From: Hyphomicrobiales bacterium
GTDB taxonomy: Bacteria; Pseudomonadota; Alphaproteobacteria; Rhizobiales; Hyphomicrobiaceae
Assembly: GCA_017304275.1 (NCBI GenBank)
Contig: JAFKKW010000353.1
Coordinates: 1 to 10,833, forward strand
Direction of reading: 5' to 3'
DNA: 10,833 nt
Below, piece after piece: positions 1 through 7,913 of the stretch. Under the pieces are notes generated by a model that was not told where the DNA came from, did no database searches, and was given only the letters and a program-made list of their open reading frames with translations. Each line of letters starts with the position of its first letter. Position 1 is the stretch's first letter. The translations under genes were made by a program, and so were the position numbers.

Positions 1-1184
1 CGCTCATCCATGCGGCGACGATGGTGACGGCGGGCGTGTTCATGGTGGCGCGTCTGTCGCCGATCTTCGAGCTGGCGCCGACCGCGCTCGAGTTCGTGGT
101 GCTGATCGGAGCGACGACGGCGTTCTTCGCCGCGACCGTCGGCCTCGTGCAGAACGATATCAAACGCGTCATCGCCTATTCGACCTGTTCGCAGCTCGGC
201 TACATGTTCGTCGCCTGCGGCGTCGGCGCGTACTCGATCGGCATCTTCCACCTGTTCACGCACGCCTTCTTCAAGGCACTCCTGTTCCTAGGCGCGGGCT
301 CCGTGATCCACGGCATGCATCACGAGCAGGACATGCGCAGAATGGGCGGTCTGGCGAAGAAGCTGCCGATCACGTGGGCCATGATGCTGATCGGCACGCT
401 GGCGCTGACCGGCGTCGGCATTCCGCATCTCGCGGGTTTCGCGGGCTTCCATTCCAAGGACGCGATCATCGAGGCGACCTACGCGGCGCACACGCCGTCA
501 AACTACGCGTTCTGGGTGCTCGTCATCGCCGCATTCATGACGTCGTTCTACTCGTGGCGGCTCATGTTCCTGACCTTCCACGGCGAGACGCGCGCCGACC
601 ATCACACCTACGACCACGCGCATGAAAGCCCGTGGGTGATGCTGATCCCGCTGTTCGTGCTGGCGACCGGTGCGGTGCTGGCCGGCGTCGTGTTCCAGAC
701 ATACTTCTTCGGCGAAGGGTACGACGGCTTCTGGCACGGCGCGCTGTTCGAGGCGCCGGGCAAGGACATCCGCCACCACATGCACGAGATCCCGGGCTGG
801 GTGCCGTGGGCACCGACCATCGCCATGCTGTCGGGTCTGGGGCTGGCCGTCGTCTACTACGTGCTGGTACCGGGCCTGCCAGCCGCCACAGCGCGCACGT
901 TCAGGCCGATCTATCTGTTCCTGCTCAACAAGTGGTACTTCGACGAGCTCTATAATCTGGTCTTCGTCCGGGGTGCCTTCGCGATCGGGCGCCTGCTCTG
1001 GAAAGGTGTCGACGGCGCCGTCATCGACGGCACCATCAACGGAACCGCCAAGAGCGTGCTGTGGGGCACGGGGCGCATCATCCGGCTGCAGACCGGCTAC
1101 GTCTATCACTACGCGTTCGCCATGCTGATCGGCGTGGCGGCGCTGCTGACCTATTTCATTCTGGCGGGCGGGGGCGCTCCATGA
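1..1184 (+). CDS. nuoL: NADH-quinone oxidoreductase subunit L (NuoL), 5' truncated by window edge
   Basis: This is the C-terminal 393 residues of NuoL, the distal antiporter-like proton-pumping subunit of respiratory complex I in the inner membrane. The reading frame is open from base 3 and starts inside the conserved LIHAATMVTAG motif, so the gene begins upstream and the ATG at 21 is internal. Visible hallmarks are QNDIKRVIAYSTCSQLGYM, FHLFTHAFFKALLF with the conserved His/Lys pair of the proton channel, and a GFHSKDAI motif whose Lys matches the essential TM12 lysine (E. coli K399). The last roughly 100 residues match the region that forms the long lateral helix and final transmembrane helix in known NuoL structures. 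The stop codon overlaps the nuoM start (ATGA), which indicates translational coupling in the nuo operon. Family membership is certain; nothing looks degraded. Confidence 0.97.
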   Translation, partial: LIHAATMVTAGVFMVARLSPIFELAPTALEFVVLIGATTAFFAATVGLVQNDIKRVIAYSTCSQLGYMFVACGVGAYSIGIFHLFTHAFFKALLFLGAGSVIHGMHHEQDMRRMGGLAKKLPITWAMMLIGTLALTGVGIPHLAGFAGFHSKDAIIEATYAAHTPSNYAFWVLVIAAFMTSFYSWRLMFLTFHGETRADHHTYDHAHESPWVMLIPLFVLATGAVLAGVVFQTYFFGEGYDGFWHGALFEAPGKDIRHHMHEIPGWVPWAPTIAMLSGLGLAVVYYVLVPGLPAATARTFRPIYLFLLNKWYFDELYNLVFVRGAFAIGRLLWKGVDGAVIDGTINGTAKSVLWGTGRIIRLQTGYVYHYAFAMLIGVAALLTYFILAGGGAP

Positions 1185-2674
1185 ACCTTTCGGGCGCTCC
1201 GATCCTGTCGCTGGTGACGTTCCTGCCGCTCGCGGGCGCGCTGTTCATCGCGTTCCTGCCGCGCGAGGCGGTGCAGAACATCCGCTACACGGCACTCTGG
1301 ACGACGCTGATCACATTCGTGATCTCGCTTCCCATCTGGATCAACTTCGATCCCGCCACGGCGGGCTTCCAGTTCGTCGAGGAACAAGACTGGCTCGGGC
1401 CCACCAAATACAAGATGGGCATCGACGGCATCTCGATGCTGTTCGTGATCCTGACGACGTTCCTGATGCCGCTCTGCATCCTGGCCTCCTGGGAGGCCAT
1501 CGAGGATCGCGTCAAGGAGTACATGATCGCCTTCCTGGTGCTGGAAACGCTGATGGTCGGCGTCTTCTGTGCGCTCGATCTGGTGCTGTTCTACCTGTTC
1601 TTCGAGGGCGGCCTGATCCCGATGTTTCTCATCATCGGCGTGTGGGGCGGGCCGCGGCGCGTGTATGCGAGCTTCAAGTTCTTCCTCTACACGTTCCTCG
1701 GCTCGGTCCTGATGCTGCTGGCCATGATGGCCATGTACTGGCATGCGGGCACGACCGACATCCCGACGCTGATGCAGACCAAGTTCCCGGCCGACATGCA
1801 GTTCTGGCTGTGGCTGGCGTTCTTCGCCTCGTTCGCCGTCAAGATGCCGATGTGGCCGGTGCATACGTGGCTGCCGGACGCGCACGTCGAGGCGCCGACG
1901 GCCGGCTCGGTCATCCTGGCCGGCATCATGCTGAAGATGGGCGGCTACGGCTTCCTGCGCTTCTCGCTGCCGATGTTCCCCGATGCCAGCGCCGATCTCG
2001 CGCCGCTGGTGTTCGCGCTCTCGGTGGTGGCCATCGTGGCGACGTCGCTGATCGCGCTCGTGCAGGAGGACATGAAGAAGCTGATCGCCTATTCGTCGGT
2101 CGCCCATATGGGGTTCGTGACGATGGGCATCTTCACCTTCACGCAGCAGGGCATCGACGGCGCCATTTTCCAGATGCTGTCGCACGGCATCATCTCGTCG
2201 GCCCTGTTCCTCTGCGTCGGCGTCGTCTACGACCGGATGCATACGCGCGAGATCGCGGCCTACGGCGGCATCGTCGATCGCATGCCCGTCTACGCGGTGA
2301 TCTTCATGGTGTTCACCATGGGCAACGTGGGCCTGCCCGGCACCTCCGGCTTCGTCGGCGAGTTCCTGACACTTCTGTCCTCGTTCAAGGTCAACACCTG
2401 GGTCGCGTTCATGGCGACGAGCGGCGTGATCCTGTCGGCAGCCTATGCGCTCTATCTCTACCGGCGCGTGGTGTTCGGCGCGCTCGAGAAGCCGTCGCTC
2501 AAGGCGCTCGCCGACGTCTCGCCGCGCGAGATCGCGATCCTGGCGCCGCTCGTCATCCTGACGATCCTGTTCGGCTTCTATCCGGCACCCATTCTCGACG
2601 TGACGGCCGTCTCCGTGAAAGCGCTTGTGGGCTCGCTCGAAGCGGCGAGCCAGGCTGCAACGGCTGCTCAGTAA
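1181..2674 (+). CDS. nuoM: NADH-quinone oxidoreductase subunit M (NuoM)
   Basis: NuoM is the middle antiporter-like proton-pumping subunit of complex I. The protein has 497 residues, normal for the family, and is hydrophobic throughout, with about 14 membrane segments. The expected charged residues are present: E142 in FFEGGLIPMFLI (E. coli E144), K221 in AVKMPMWPVHTWLPDAH (K234), K252 in GIMLKMGGYG (K265) and E394 in GFVGEFLTL (E407). The internal motif QEDMKKLIAYSSVAHMGF is canonical. I chose the ATG at 1181 because it overlaps the nuoL stop, follows a G-rich stretch able to act as a ribosome site, and gives the usual NuoM N-terminus (MNLSGAPILS). An in-frame start further upstream at 1061 would lie inside nuoL and has no homology. 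nuoN follows after 15 bp, so the three genes are one transcription unit. Confidence 0.97.
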   Translation: MNLSGAPILSLVTFLPLAGALFIAFLPREAVQNIRYTALWTTLITFVISLPIWINFDPATAGFQFVEEQDWLGPTKYKMGIDGISMLFVILTTFLMPLCILASWEAIEDRVKEYMIAFLVLETLMVGVFCALDLVLFYLFFEGGLIPMFLIIGVWGGPRRVYASFKFFLYTFLGSVLMLLAMMAMYWHAGTTDIPTLMQTKFPADMQFWLWLAFFASFAVKMPMWPVHTWLPDAHVEAPTAGSVILAGIMLKMGGYGFLRFSLPMFPDASADLAPLVFALSVVAIVATSLIALVQEDMKKLIAYSSVAHMGFVTMGIFTFTQQGIDGAIFQMLSHGIISSALFLCVGVVYDRMHTREIAAYGGIVDRMPVYAVIFMVFTMGNVGLPGTSGFVGEFLTLLSSFKVNTWVAFMATSGVILSAAYALYLYRRVVFGALEKPSLKALADVSPREIAILAPLVILTILFGFYPAPILDVTAVSVKALVGSLEAASQAATAAQ

Positions 2675-2689
2675 AGGACGAAAACGCCC

Positions 2690-4135
2690 ATGCCCGAAAC
2701 CGTGAGCTACATGGCCGCGCTCCCCGAGATGGTACTCGCCGCGGGCGCCATCGGGCTGCTCATGATCGGCGCCTTCGGCGGCGAGGAAGCGGGCCGCAAG
2801 GAAAGCAGCGGCTGGATCGCCATCCTGATCCTGATCGCAACCGGCGTGGTGGTCGTCAGCCAGACCGGGACGGAGCTCGCCTTCAACGACGCCTTTGTCG
2901 CCGACGGGTTCGCGCGCTTCGTCAAGTTGCTGGTGCTCGGCGGCTCGGCGGCGGCGATCCTGCTCTCGTTCGACGACTTCCGGCAGTCCAAGACGAGCCG
3001 GTACGAGATCCCGGTGCTCATCCTGCTCGCGACCGTCGGCATGATGATGATGGTGTCGGCGAACGACCTGCTGGCGCTCTATCTCGGGCTTGAGTTGCAG
3101 AGCCTTGCGCTCTACGTGCTGGCCGCCGTGCGCCGCGACGACGTGCGGTCGAGCGAAGCGGGCATGAAGTACTTCGTGCTGGGTGCCCTCTCGTCCGGCA
3201 TGCTGCTCTACGGCGCCTCGCTCCTCTACGGCTTTGCCGGGACGACCTCGTTCGCGGGGCTTGCGACGGCAGCCTCGGCGCCGGGCGCGGCGACGAACCT
3301 CGGTCTCATCGCCGGTCTGGTGTTCCTGCTGGTCGGCCTCGCGTTCAAGATTTCCGCCGTGCCCTTCCACATGTGGACGCCCGACGTCTACGAGGGCGCA
3401 CCGACGCCGATCACGGCCTTCTTCGCCGCGGCGCCCAAGCTCGCGGCGTTGGCGCTGTTTTCGCGCGTGCTGTTCGACGGCTTCGGAGGGCTCGTCGTCC
3501 AGTGGCAGAAGATCGTCATCTTTCTCTCCATTGCCTCGATGCTGCTCGGCGCGTTCGCCGCCATCGGCCAGACCAACATCAAGCGGCTGATGGCCTACTC
3601 ATCGATCGGACACGTCGGCTTCGCGCTCGTCGGCGTGGCGGCCGGGAGCGAGGCCGGTATCGAGGGATTGCTGATCTATCTGGCGATCTACCTGGTCACG
3701 ACGCTCGGCTCGTTCGCCGTCATCCTCGCCATGCGGCGCGAGGACGGGCCGGTCGAGGACATCTACGAGCTTGCGGGATTGGCCGAGACCAACCTGCCGA
3801 TGGCCTTTATCCTGGCGATGCTGTTCTTCTCGCTGGCGGGCGTGCCGCCGCTGGCGGGGTTCTTCGCCAAATTCTACGTGTTCGCCGCGGCCGTGAAGGC
3901 CGAGCTCTACGGGCTCGCCATCATCGGTGTGCTGTCGAGCGTGGTCAGCGCGTTCTACTACCTGCGCGTCGTCAAGGTCATGTTCTTCGACGAGTCCAAG
4001 CCGCGCTTCAGCCCGGCTGCTCCTTACGTGCGGTTCGTGATGATCGCGGCGGGCCTGTTCGTCGTATTCTACGCCGTCTATCCGTCGCCGCTGATCGATG
4101 CGGCGACCGCGGCGGCCAAGTCGCTGCAGCTTTAG
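2690..4135 (+). CDS. nuoN: NADH-quinone oxidoreductase subunit N (NuoN)
   Basis: NuoN is the antiporter-like proton-pumping subunit closest to the peripheral arm of complex I and the last gene of the nuo operon. Its 481 residues match the usual length. The conserved charged residues are visible: E135 in LGLELQSLALYVL (E. coli E133), K220 in GLAFKISAVPFHMW (K217), K250 in AAAPKLAALA (K247) and K394 in GFFAKFYVF (K395). GQTNIKRLMAYSSIGH is the standard broken-helix region motif. The ATG at 2690 is preceded by an AAGGACG ribosome-binding site 15 bp after nuoM. The gene ends only 7 bp before the stop of the convergent PilZ gene. There is no convincing intrinsic terminator in that gap, only a 5-bp stem (4137-4153) without a T-tract. 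Confidence 0.97.
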   Translation: MPETVSYMAALPEMVLAAGAIGLLMIGAFGGEEAGRKESSGWIAILILIATGVVVVSQTGTELAFNDAFVADGFARFVKLLVLGGSAAAILLSFDDFRQSKTSRYEIPVLILLATVGMMMMVSANDLLALYLGLELQSLALYVLAAVRRDDVRSSEAGMKYFVLGALSSGMLLYGASLLYGFAGTTSFAGLATAASAPGAATNLGLIAGLVFLLVGLAFKISAVPFHMWTPDVYEGAPTPITAFFAAAPKLAALALFSRVLFDGFGGLVVQWQKIVIFLSIASMLLGAFAAIGQTNIKRLMAYSSIGHVGFALVGVAAGSEAGIEGLLIYLAIYLVTTLGSFAVILAMRREDGPVEDIYELAGLAETNLPMAFILAMLFFSLAGVPPLAGFFAKFYVFAAAVKAELYGLAIIGVLSSVVSAFYYLRVVKVMFFDESKPRFSPAAPYVRFVMIAAGLFVVFYAVYPSPLIDAATAAAKSLQL

Positions 4136-4142
4136 GCGGCGT

Positions 4143-4409
4143 TCACTTCGCCGAAAGAGGCGTCTCGAACCTTACTCCGATGTCGTTTCCGCGGCGCCAG
4201 ACGACAACACAGGGCTTGTCGATCTTTTCCATCGCGCAAACGATGGTAACCTGGTCGGGGAGGTCGCACGGTTTGACGAGCCGAACGCGTGCGCCCGTCT
4301 GGGACGCGTCGCGCAGCAAGATGGGAAATTCCTTATCGCCAATCCTGATGATCCCGGCATTATTAGTCCGGCGGCGTTTTGCCTGACGAGTTTCGTTGAC
4401 GGCGGCCAT
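4143..4409 (-). CDS. Single-domain PilZ protein (putative c-di-GMP receptor)
   Basis: This 88-residue protein consists almost wholly of a PilZ domain, the family of bacterial receptors for the second messenger cyclic di-GMP. Both binding signatures are present in order: RxxxR (R8-QAK-R12, followed by two more Arg) and DxSxxG (D34-A-S36-Q-T-G39), followed by the expected beta-rich barrel ending in RGNDIGVRFE. No effector domain is attached, so it would act through a partner protein. I place the start at the ATG at 4409. An in-frame GTG at 4493 would add 28 residues with no family similarity, encoded by AT-rich DNA that looks like promoter; the ribosome site before 4409 is weak, so the start is not certain. 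It is convergent with nuoN and divergent from birA, so it is its own transcription unit inserted in a normally co-directional neighbourhood. The target process (motility, polysaccharide, cell cycle) cannot be read from sequence. Confidence 0.85.
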   Translation of the reverse strand: MAAVNETRQAKRRRTNNAGIIRIGDKEFPILLRDASQTGARVRLVKPCDLPDQVTIVCAMEKIDKPCVVVWRRGNDIGVRFETPLSAK

Positions 4410-4587
4410 GTTTATCTCTGACAAATGAAAAGGCTGAAATTTAAATTCGAACCGGCTAAACGCCCACAGCAATTGATATAATTTATATGTCACATGTTTT
4501 AACGAGTGCTTACCTAGCGCTCATGCGCGGTGATGCATTAAGTCGCACCTCCTTGAGATTTCTCCAGATTTCGTCCGGATCCAACGA
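4410..4587. promoter_or_regulatory. AT-rich intergenic region, probable divergent promoters for PilZ gene and birA
   Basis: This 178-bp gap contains the most AT-rich stretch of the window (about 4420-4505). On the + strand there is a perfect TATAAT at 4477-4482, about 106 bp before birA, but no good -35 hexamer 16-18 bp upstream. On the minus strand the overlapping ATATAAATTATATC could serve the PilZ gene. Base composition and the head-to-head arrangement support promoter function; the exact elements are inferred. Confidence 0.4.
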
Positions 4588-5319
4588 ATGACCTTCGATC
4601 CCGTCGAGCGCCTTGCGGTCGTGGATTCGACCAACGCCGAAGCCTTGCGGCGCGCCCAGGCCGGCGCACGCGGGCCGCTGTGGATCCTGGCCGACACGCA
4701 GACGGCTGGCCGGGGCCGCAGCGGACGGAGCTGGTCGTCCGAGACCGGCAACCTGCACGCCAGCCTGCTGTTCACGCTGACCTTACCGCAGCCCATGGCC
4801 TACCAGCGCGCGCTTGTTGCCGGGGTTGCGGTGTTCGACGCTCTTCAGGGCGCCCTGCATCCGGCCCCGGCCTGGCTGCGGCTCAAGTGGCCGAACGATA
4901 TCCTGATCGGGGACGCCAAGACCGGCGGCATCCTCATCGAAAGCAGTGTGGCCGGCGGCACGCTCGTGGCGGTGGTCGGCATCGGCCTCAATGTCGCGGC
5001 CGCCCCTCATTTGCCGGACCGCGCGACCACGCACCTTTCCGCGCATGGCGTCTCGCCCGGGCCGCGCCTGCTCCTCGATGCCATCGCCGAGCACATGCGG
5101 ATCTGGCTTGCCGCCTGGGACCAGGGACGTGGCTTTCCCGCGGTCAGGGAGGCTTGGCTAAACCGCGCCCTTCCTATAGGGGAACGGTTGAGCATCAATA
5201 CTGGCTCGGATTGCGCTCTCGGCACCTTCGCCGGGCTGGATCCCGAAGGTGCGCTGCTGCTCGAGTCCGGCGGCAATGTGCGCCGGTTCACATTCGGAGA
5301 CGTCTCTCTTGCACGTTGA
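4588..5319 (+). CDS. birA: Biotin--[acetyl-CoA-carboxylase] ligase, monofunctional (BirA-type)
   Basis: This ligase activates biotin as biotinyl-5'-AMP and transfers it to the acceptor lysine of biotin carboxyl carrier proteins, in the cytoplasm. The 243-residue protein starts directly with the catalytic domain (DSTNAEAL at 13-20), so it is the class I form lacking the N-terminal helix-turn-helix and should not act as a repressor. Motifs in order are the adenylate-binding loop GRGRSGRSW (41-49), KWPNDILIG (100-108), the lysine motif KTGGILIE (K111 to E118) and GIGLNV (131-136), then a small C-terminal domain. The ATG at 4588 has only a weak upstream GGA, but the frame is closed by a stop at 4531 and no better start exists. 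rnj follows after 41 bp. Related genomes often place coaX (type III pantothenate kinase) between them; no trace is visible here. Confidence 0.93.
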   Translation: MTFDPVERLAVVDSTNAEALRRAQAGARGPLWILADTQTAGRGRSGRSWSSETGNLHASLLFTLTLPQPMAYQRALVAGVAVFDALQGALHPAPAWLRLKWPNDILIGDAKTGGILIESSVAGGTLVAVVGIGLNVAAAPHLPDRATTHLSAHGVSPGPRLLLDAIAEHMRIWLAAWDQGRGFPAVREAWLNRALPIGERLSINTGSDCALGTFAGLDPEGALLLESGGNVRRFTFGDVSLAR

Positions 5320-5360
5320 GGCAGGGTCGCGGTTCACAAGAAAAGGGTGCAAGGCGCCGA

Positions 5361-7076
5361 ATGCCTGATCAACAACGGACGCAACGAAGCCGCACAAGCG
5401 AGCAGGACGAGCTGGTTTTCCTGGCCCTCGGCGGCCTCGGCGAGATCGGCATGAACGCCTACCTTTACGGGATGGGTCCGCCGGACGCGCGCCGCTGGCT
5501 GATGGTCGACCTCGGCATCACGTTTCCCGAGGGCGAAGACGATCCCGGCGTCGACGTCATCCTTCCCGACTTGCGCTTCATCGAGGAAGAACGCAGCGCG
5601 CTCGCCGGCATCGTCATCACGCACGCCCATGAGGATCATATCGGCGCGGTGATCGATCTGTGGCCGCGCCTCGGCGTGCCGGTCTATGCCACGCCGTTCA
5701 CAGCCGGGATGCTGAAGGCAAAGCTTGCCGAGCATGGCGGACGATTGCCGATCCCGATCCGCGAGGTGCCGCTCAACGGGCGTTTCGATGTCGGCCCGTT
5801 CGACGTCGAGCTGATCGAGATGTCGCACTCAATCCCCGAGAGCAGTGCGCTGGCGATCCATACGCCGCACGGGACGGTGCTTCATACGGGCGACTGGAAG
5901 CTCGATCCCACGCCCACGATCGGCGGCACACCCGATGCCGCGCGCCTCACCAAGCTTGGCGACGACGGCGTCCTGGCTCTCATCGGCGATTCCACCAACG
6001 CCATGCGCGACGGCCGCTCGCCCTCCGAACGCGACGTTGCAAAGACTCTGGCCGAGGTAATCAAGCAGGCACCGCACCGGGTCGCGGTGACGACGTTCGC
6101 CTCCAACGTGGCCCGTGTCAAAGCAGTGGCGGATGCCGCCCACTCCGCAGGGCGTCAGCTCGTCATCGCGGGGCGAGCGCTGCACCGCGTGATCGCCGTG
6201 GCGATCGATACCGGTTACCTGCCGCAGGGATTCCGTTACGTCGACCAGCAGCAGTTCAGCGAGCTCAAGCGCTCGGCCGTGGTCTGCCTTTGCACCGGAA
6301 GTCAGGGCGAACCGCGCGCGGCGATGGCGCGGGTCGCAGAGAATGCGCATCCCGACGTGTCGCTCGACAAAGGCGATCTCGCGATCTTCTCCTCGCGTAC
6401 GATCCCCGGCAATGAGAAGGCCGTCGGCTGGATCCAGAACAGCCTCGTGCGCATGGGCGTCGAGGTGCTGACCGATGGCGACGCCCTCGTGCATGTCACC
6501 GGACATCCCCGGCGCGACGAGTTGCGCCAGCTCTATGCCTGGACGCGTCCCAAGATCGCCGTGCCGATGCACGGCGAAGCACGCCATCTCAAGGCGCACG
6601 CGGAGCTAGCCCGGGAAGCCGGGGTCGGCCAGGTGCAGGTGGCCTACAACGGCGAAATGGTGCGGCTCGCGCCCGGCCCGGTCCGGGTCGTGGACGATGC
6701 CCCGGTGGGCCGGCTCTTTCGCGACGGCAACCTGATCGTGCCTGCGGGCGACGGCCCGGTGCGTGAGCGGCGCAAGCTGGCGGCGGTCGGGATCGTTATC
6801 GTCGCGCTTGCGCTTTCGCGGCGCGGTGAGGTCTTCGGCGAGCCGCAGATCGTGATCGACGGGGTTCCCTACGAGGACGAGGCGGGCGAGCCGATGGAGG
6901 AGATCGTGCTCACGGCCCTCGACGGCACACTGCGCAGCATCCCCCGCGACCGGCGGCGCGATCTCGAGATGGTTAGCGAAGCCGTGCGCAGGAGCGTGCG
7001 GGGAGCGGTGGCCAACGCCTGGGGCAAGAAGCCCATTGTCAAAGTGCTGCTCAACGTGATCGAAGGAAAAAGCTGA
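5361..7076 (+). CDS. rnj: Ribonuclease J (metallo-beta-lactamase / beta-CASP nuclease)
   Basis: RNase J is a zinc-dependent 5'-3' exoribonuclease and endonuclease involved in mRNA turnover and rRNA 5'-end processing in alphaproteobacteria. The 571-residue protein is of normal family length. It opens with VFLALGGLGEIGMN, followed by the metal-binding HxHxDH motif as HAHEDH (H88, H90, D92, H93), a further metal-ligand His in MSHSIPES (H155), HTGDWK (D178), and GDSTNA. The beta-CASP region shows TTFASNVARV and CTGSQGEPRAAM, then TGHPRRDELRQLY (H382) and VPMHGE (H404). A C-terminal domain follows to the end. The frame is open far upstream through birA, but homology starts just after the ATG at 5361, which has an AAGGCG ribosome site. 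It shares strand with birA and mce with short gaps, suggesting one operon. All catalytic residues are intact. Confidence 0.95.
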   Translation: MPDQQRTQRSRTSEQDELVFLALGGLGEIGMNAYLYGMGPPDARRWLMVDLGITFPEGEDDPGVDVILPDLRFIEEERSALAGIVITHAHEDHIGAVIDLWPRLGVPVYATPFTAGMLKAKLAEHGGRLPIPIREVPLNGRFDVGPFDVELIEMSHSIPESSALAIHTPHGTVLHTGDWKLDPTPTIGGTPDAARLTKLGDDGVLALIGDSTNAMRDGRSPSERDVAKTLAEVIKQAPHRVAVTTFASNVARVKAVADAAHSAGRQLVIAGRALHRVIAVAIDTGYLPQGFRYVDQQQFSELKRSAVVCLCTGSQGEPRAAMARVAENAHPDVSLDKGDLAIFSSRTIPGNEKAVGWIQNSLVRMGVEVLTDGDALVHVTGHPRRDELRQLYAWTRPKIAVPMHGEARHLKAHAELAREAGVGQVQVAYNGEMVRLAPGPVRVVDDAPVGRLFRDGNLIVPAGDGPVRERRKLAAVGIVIVALALSRRGEVFGEPQIVIDGVPYEDEAGEPMEEIVLTALDGTLRSIPRDRRRDLEMVSEAVRRSVRGAVANAWGKKPIVKVLLNVIEGKS

Positions 7077-7122
7077 CGGCAAGGGCCCGCAGCCGATTCA
7101 AGGTTCAGTTTCGAGGACGAAG

Positions 7123-7527
7123 ATGATTGGACGTCTCAACCATGTGGCTATTGCGGTCAAGGATCTCACTGCCGCGACCGACGTGTACAAGAAGGCTCTC
7201 GGTGCCGTCGTCACCGAGCCGCTGCCGCAGCCGGAGCATGGTGTGACGGTCGTCTTCGTGACGTTGCCGAATACGAAGATCGAGTTTCTCGAACCGCTGG
7301 GCGACGCCTCGCCGATCGCCAAGTTCCTGGAAAAGAACCCAGATGGGGGTATCCACCACATCTGCTACGAGGTGGACGACATCCTGGCCGCGCGCGACAC
7401 GCTCAAGGCGCAAGGCGCGCGCGTGCTCGGAGACGGCAATCCGAAGATCGGAGCGCACGGCAAACCCGTGCTGTTTCTCCACCCCAAAGATTTTTGCGGT
7501 ACATTGACGGAACTGGAGCAGGTCTGA
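7123..7527 (+). CDS. mce: Methylmalonyl-CoA epimerase (VOC family)
   Basis: The enzyme interconverts (2S)- and (2R)-methylmalonyl-CoA, linking propionyl-CoA carboxylase to methylmalonyl-CoA mutase (propionate, odd-chain and branched-chain degradation, or the ethylmalonyl-CoA pathway). The 134-residue length is typical. The two vicinal-oxygen-chelate modules are visible: LNHVAIAV with metal ligand H7 and IEFLEP in the first, and GIHHICYEV (H78/H79) with TELEQ (E130) in the second. A GAGGACGA ribosome site precedes the ATG. The gene sits 46 bp after rnj and 52 bp before the DUF1467 gene on the same strand, the order commonly seen in Hyphomicrobiales. The linkage with RNase J looks conserved by neighbourhood rather than by shared pathway. 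Confidence 0.93.
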   Translation: MIGRLNHVAIAVKDLTAATDVYKKALGAVVTEPLPQPEHGVTVVFVTLPNTKIEFLEPLGDASPIAKFLEKNPDGGIHHICYEVDDILAARDTLKAQGARVLGDGNPKIGAHGKPVLFLHPKDFCGTLTELEQV

Positions 7528-7541
7528 TGGCGCTCCGACAC

Positions 7542-7565
7542 TGAAGACCGGATCGCCGGTTCTTT
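7542..7565 (+). other. Small hairpin between mce and the DUF1467 gene
   Basis: ACCGG (7547-7551) and CCGGT (7556-7560) pair around an ATCG loop, and the stem can continue past a one-base bulge through GAAG/CTTT. It ends in a short T-rich stretch but lacks a long U-tract. It could be a weak attenuator or an mRNA-stabilising 3' element of mce; this is inferred from base pairing only. Confidence 0.3.
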
Positions 7566-7579
7566 CCAGGGAGGCTCCC

Positions 7580-7858
7580 ATGTCGCTTTCGTTCGGCATT
7601 GCGCTCTATCTCATGATCTGGTTCATGACGCTGTTCGCGGTGTTGCCGTTCGGCGTCAAGACACAGGCCGAGGCTGGCGAAATCGTAGCGGGAACGCCCG
7701 CCAGCGCGCCTGCCGCCCCGCGTCTTCTACGCATCGCCATCATCAACACGATCGTGGCGGCAGTCGCCTTCGCCTTCGTCTGGACTGCGCTCGATCGCGA
7801 CTGGCTCGGCCTCTACATTCCGCCCGATCAAGCCGCTCCTGCCGGCGTGACGCCCTGA
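7580..7858 (+). CDS. DUF1467 family small membrane protein
   Basis: This is a 92-residue protein of the DUF1467 family, found mainly in alphaproteobacteria and of unknown function. Two membrane segments are visible, roughly residues 4-25 and 49-70. They flank the family signature FAVLPFGVKTQAEAGE (19-34) and a short GTPASAPAAP loop. The C-terminal part after the second segment is short, with a DWLGLYIPP motif. An AGGGAGG ribosome site lies just before the ATG. In many related genomes the proline-tRNA ligase gene proS follows; here the unit ends at a strong terminator 5 bp past the stop, so the operon closes with this gene. Confidence 0.88.
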   Translation: MSLSFGIALYLMIWFMTLFAVLPFGVKTQAEAGEIVAGTPASAPAAPRLLRIAIINTIVAAVAFAFVWTALDRDWLGLYIPPDQAAPAGVTP

Positions 7859-7863
7859 CGCAA

Positions 7864-7893
7864 AAAAGCCCCGGTCTGCGGACCAGGGCTTTT
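7864..7893. terminator. Strong bidirectional intrinsic terminator after the birA-rnj-mce-DUF1467 genes
   Basis: A 13-bp stem (7864-7876 with 7881-7893) with one internal mismatch encloses a TGCG loop. The left arm starts in an A-run and the right arm ends in TTTT, so the structure reads as a terminator on both strands. It lies between the DUF1467 gene and the convergent repeat-protein gene whose stop is at 7914, and can serve both. Confidence 0.9.
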
Positions 7894-7913
7894 CTTCGGG
7901 CATTCCCTGTCGA

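Noticed and set aside
1151..3370. 739-residue open frame on the minus strand across nuoM and nuoN
   Set aside because: It is antisense to two certain genes, is extremely rich in Arg, His, Glu and Gln, and has no recognisable domain. It is a shadow of GC-rich codon use.
4137..4153. Possible terminator between nuoN and the PilZ gene
   Set aside because: The stem has only 5 bp, the loop 7 nt, and no T-tract follows on either strand.
4143..4493. Longer PilZ protein starting at a GTG at 4493
   Set aside because: The extra 28 residues have no PilZ similarity and are encoded by AT-rich DNA that looks like a promoter. The ATG at 4409 gives a complete domain.
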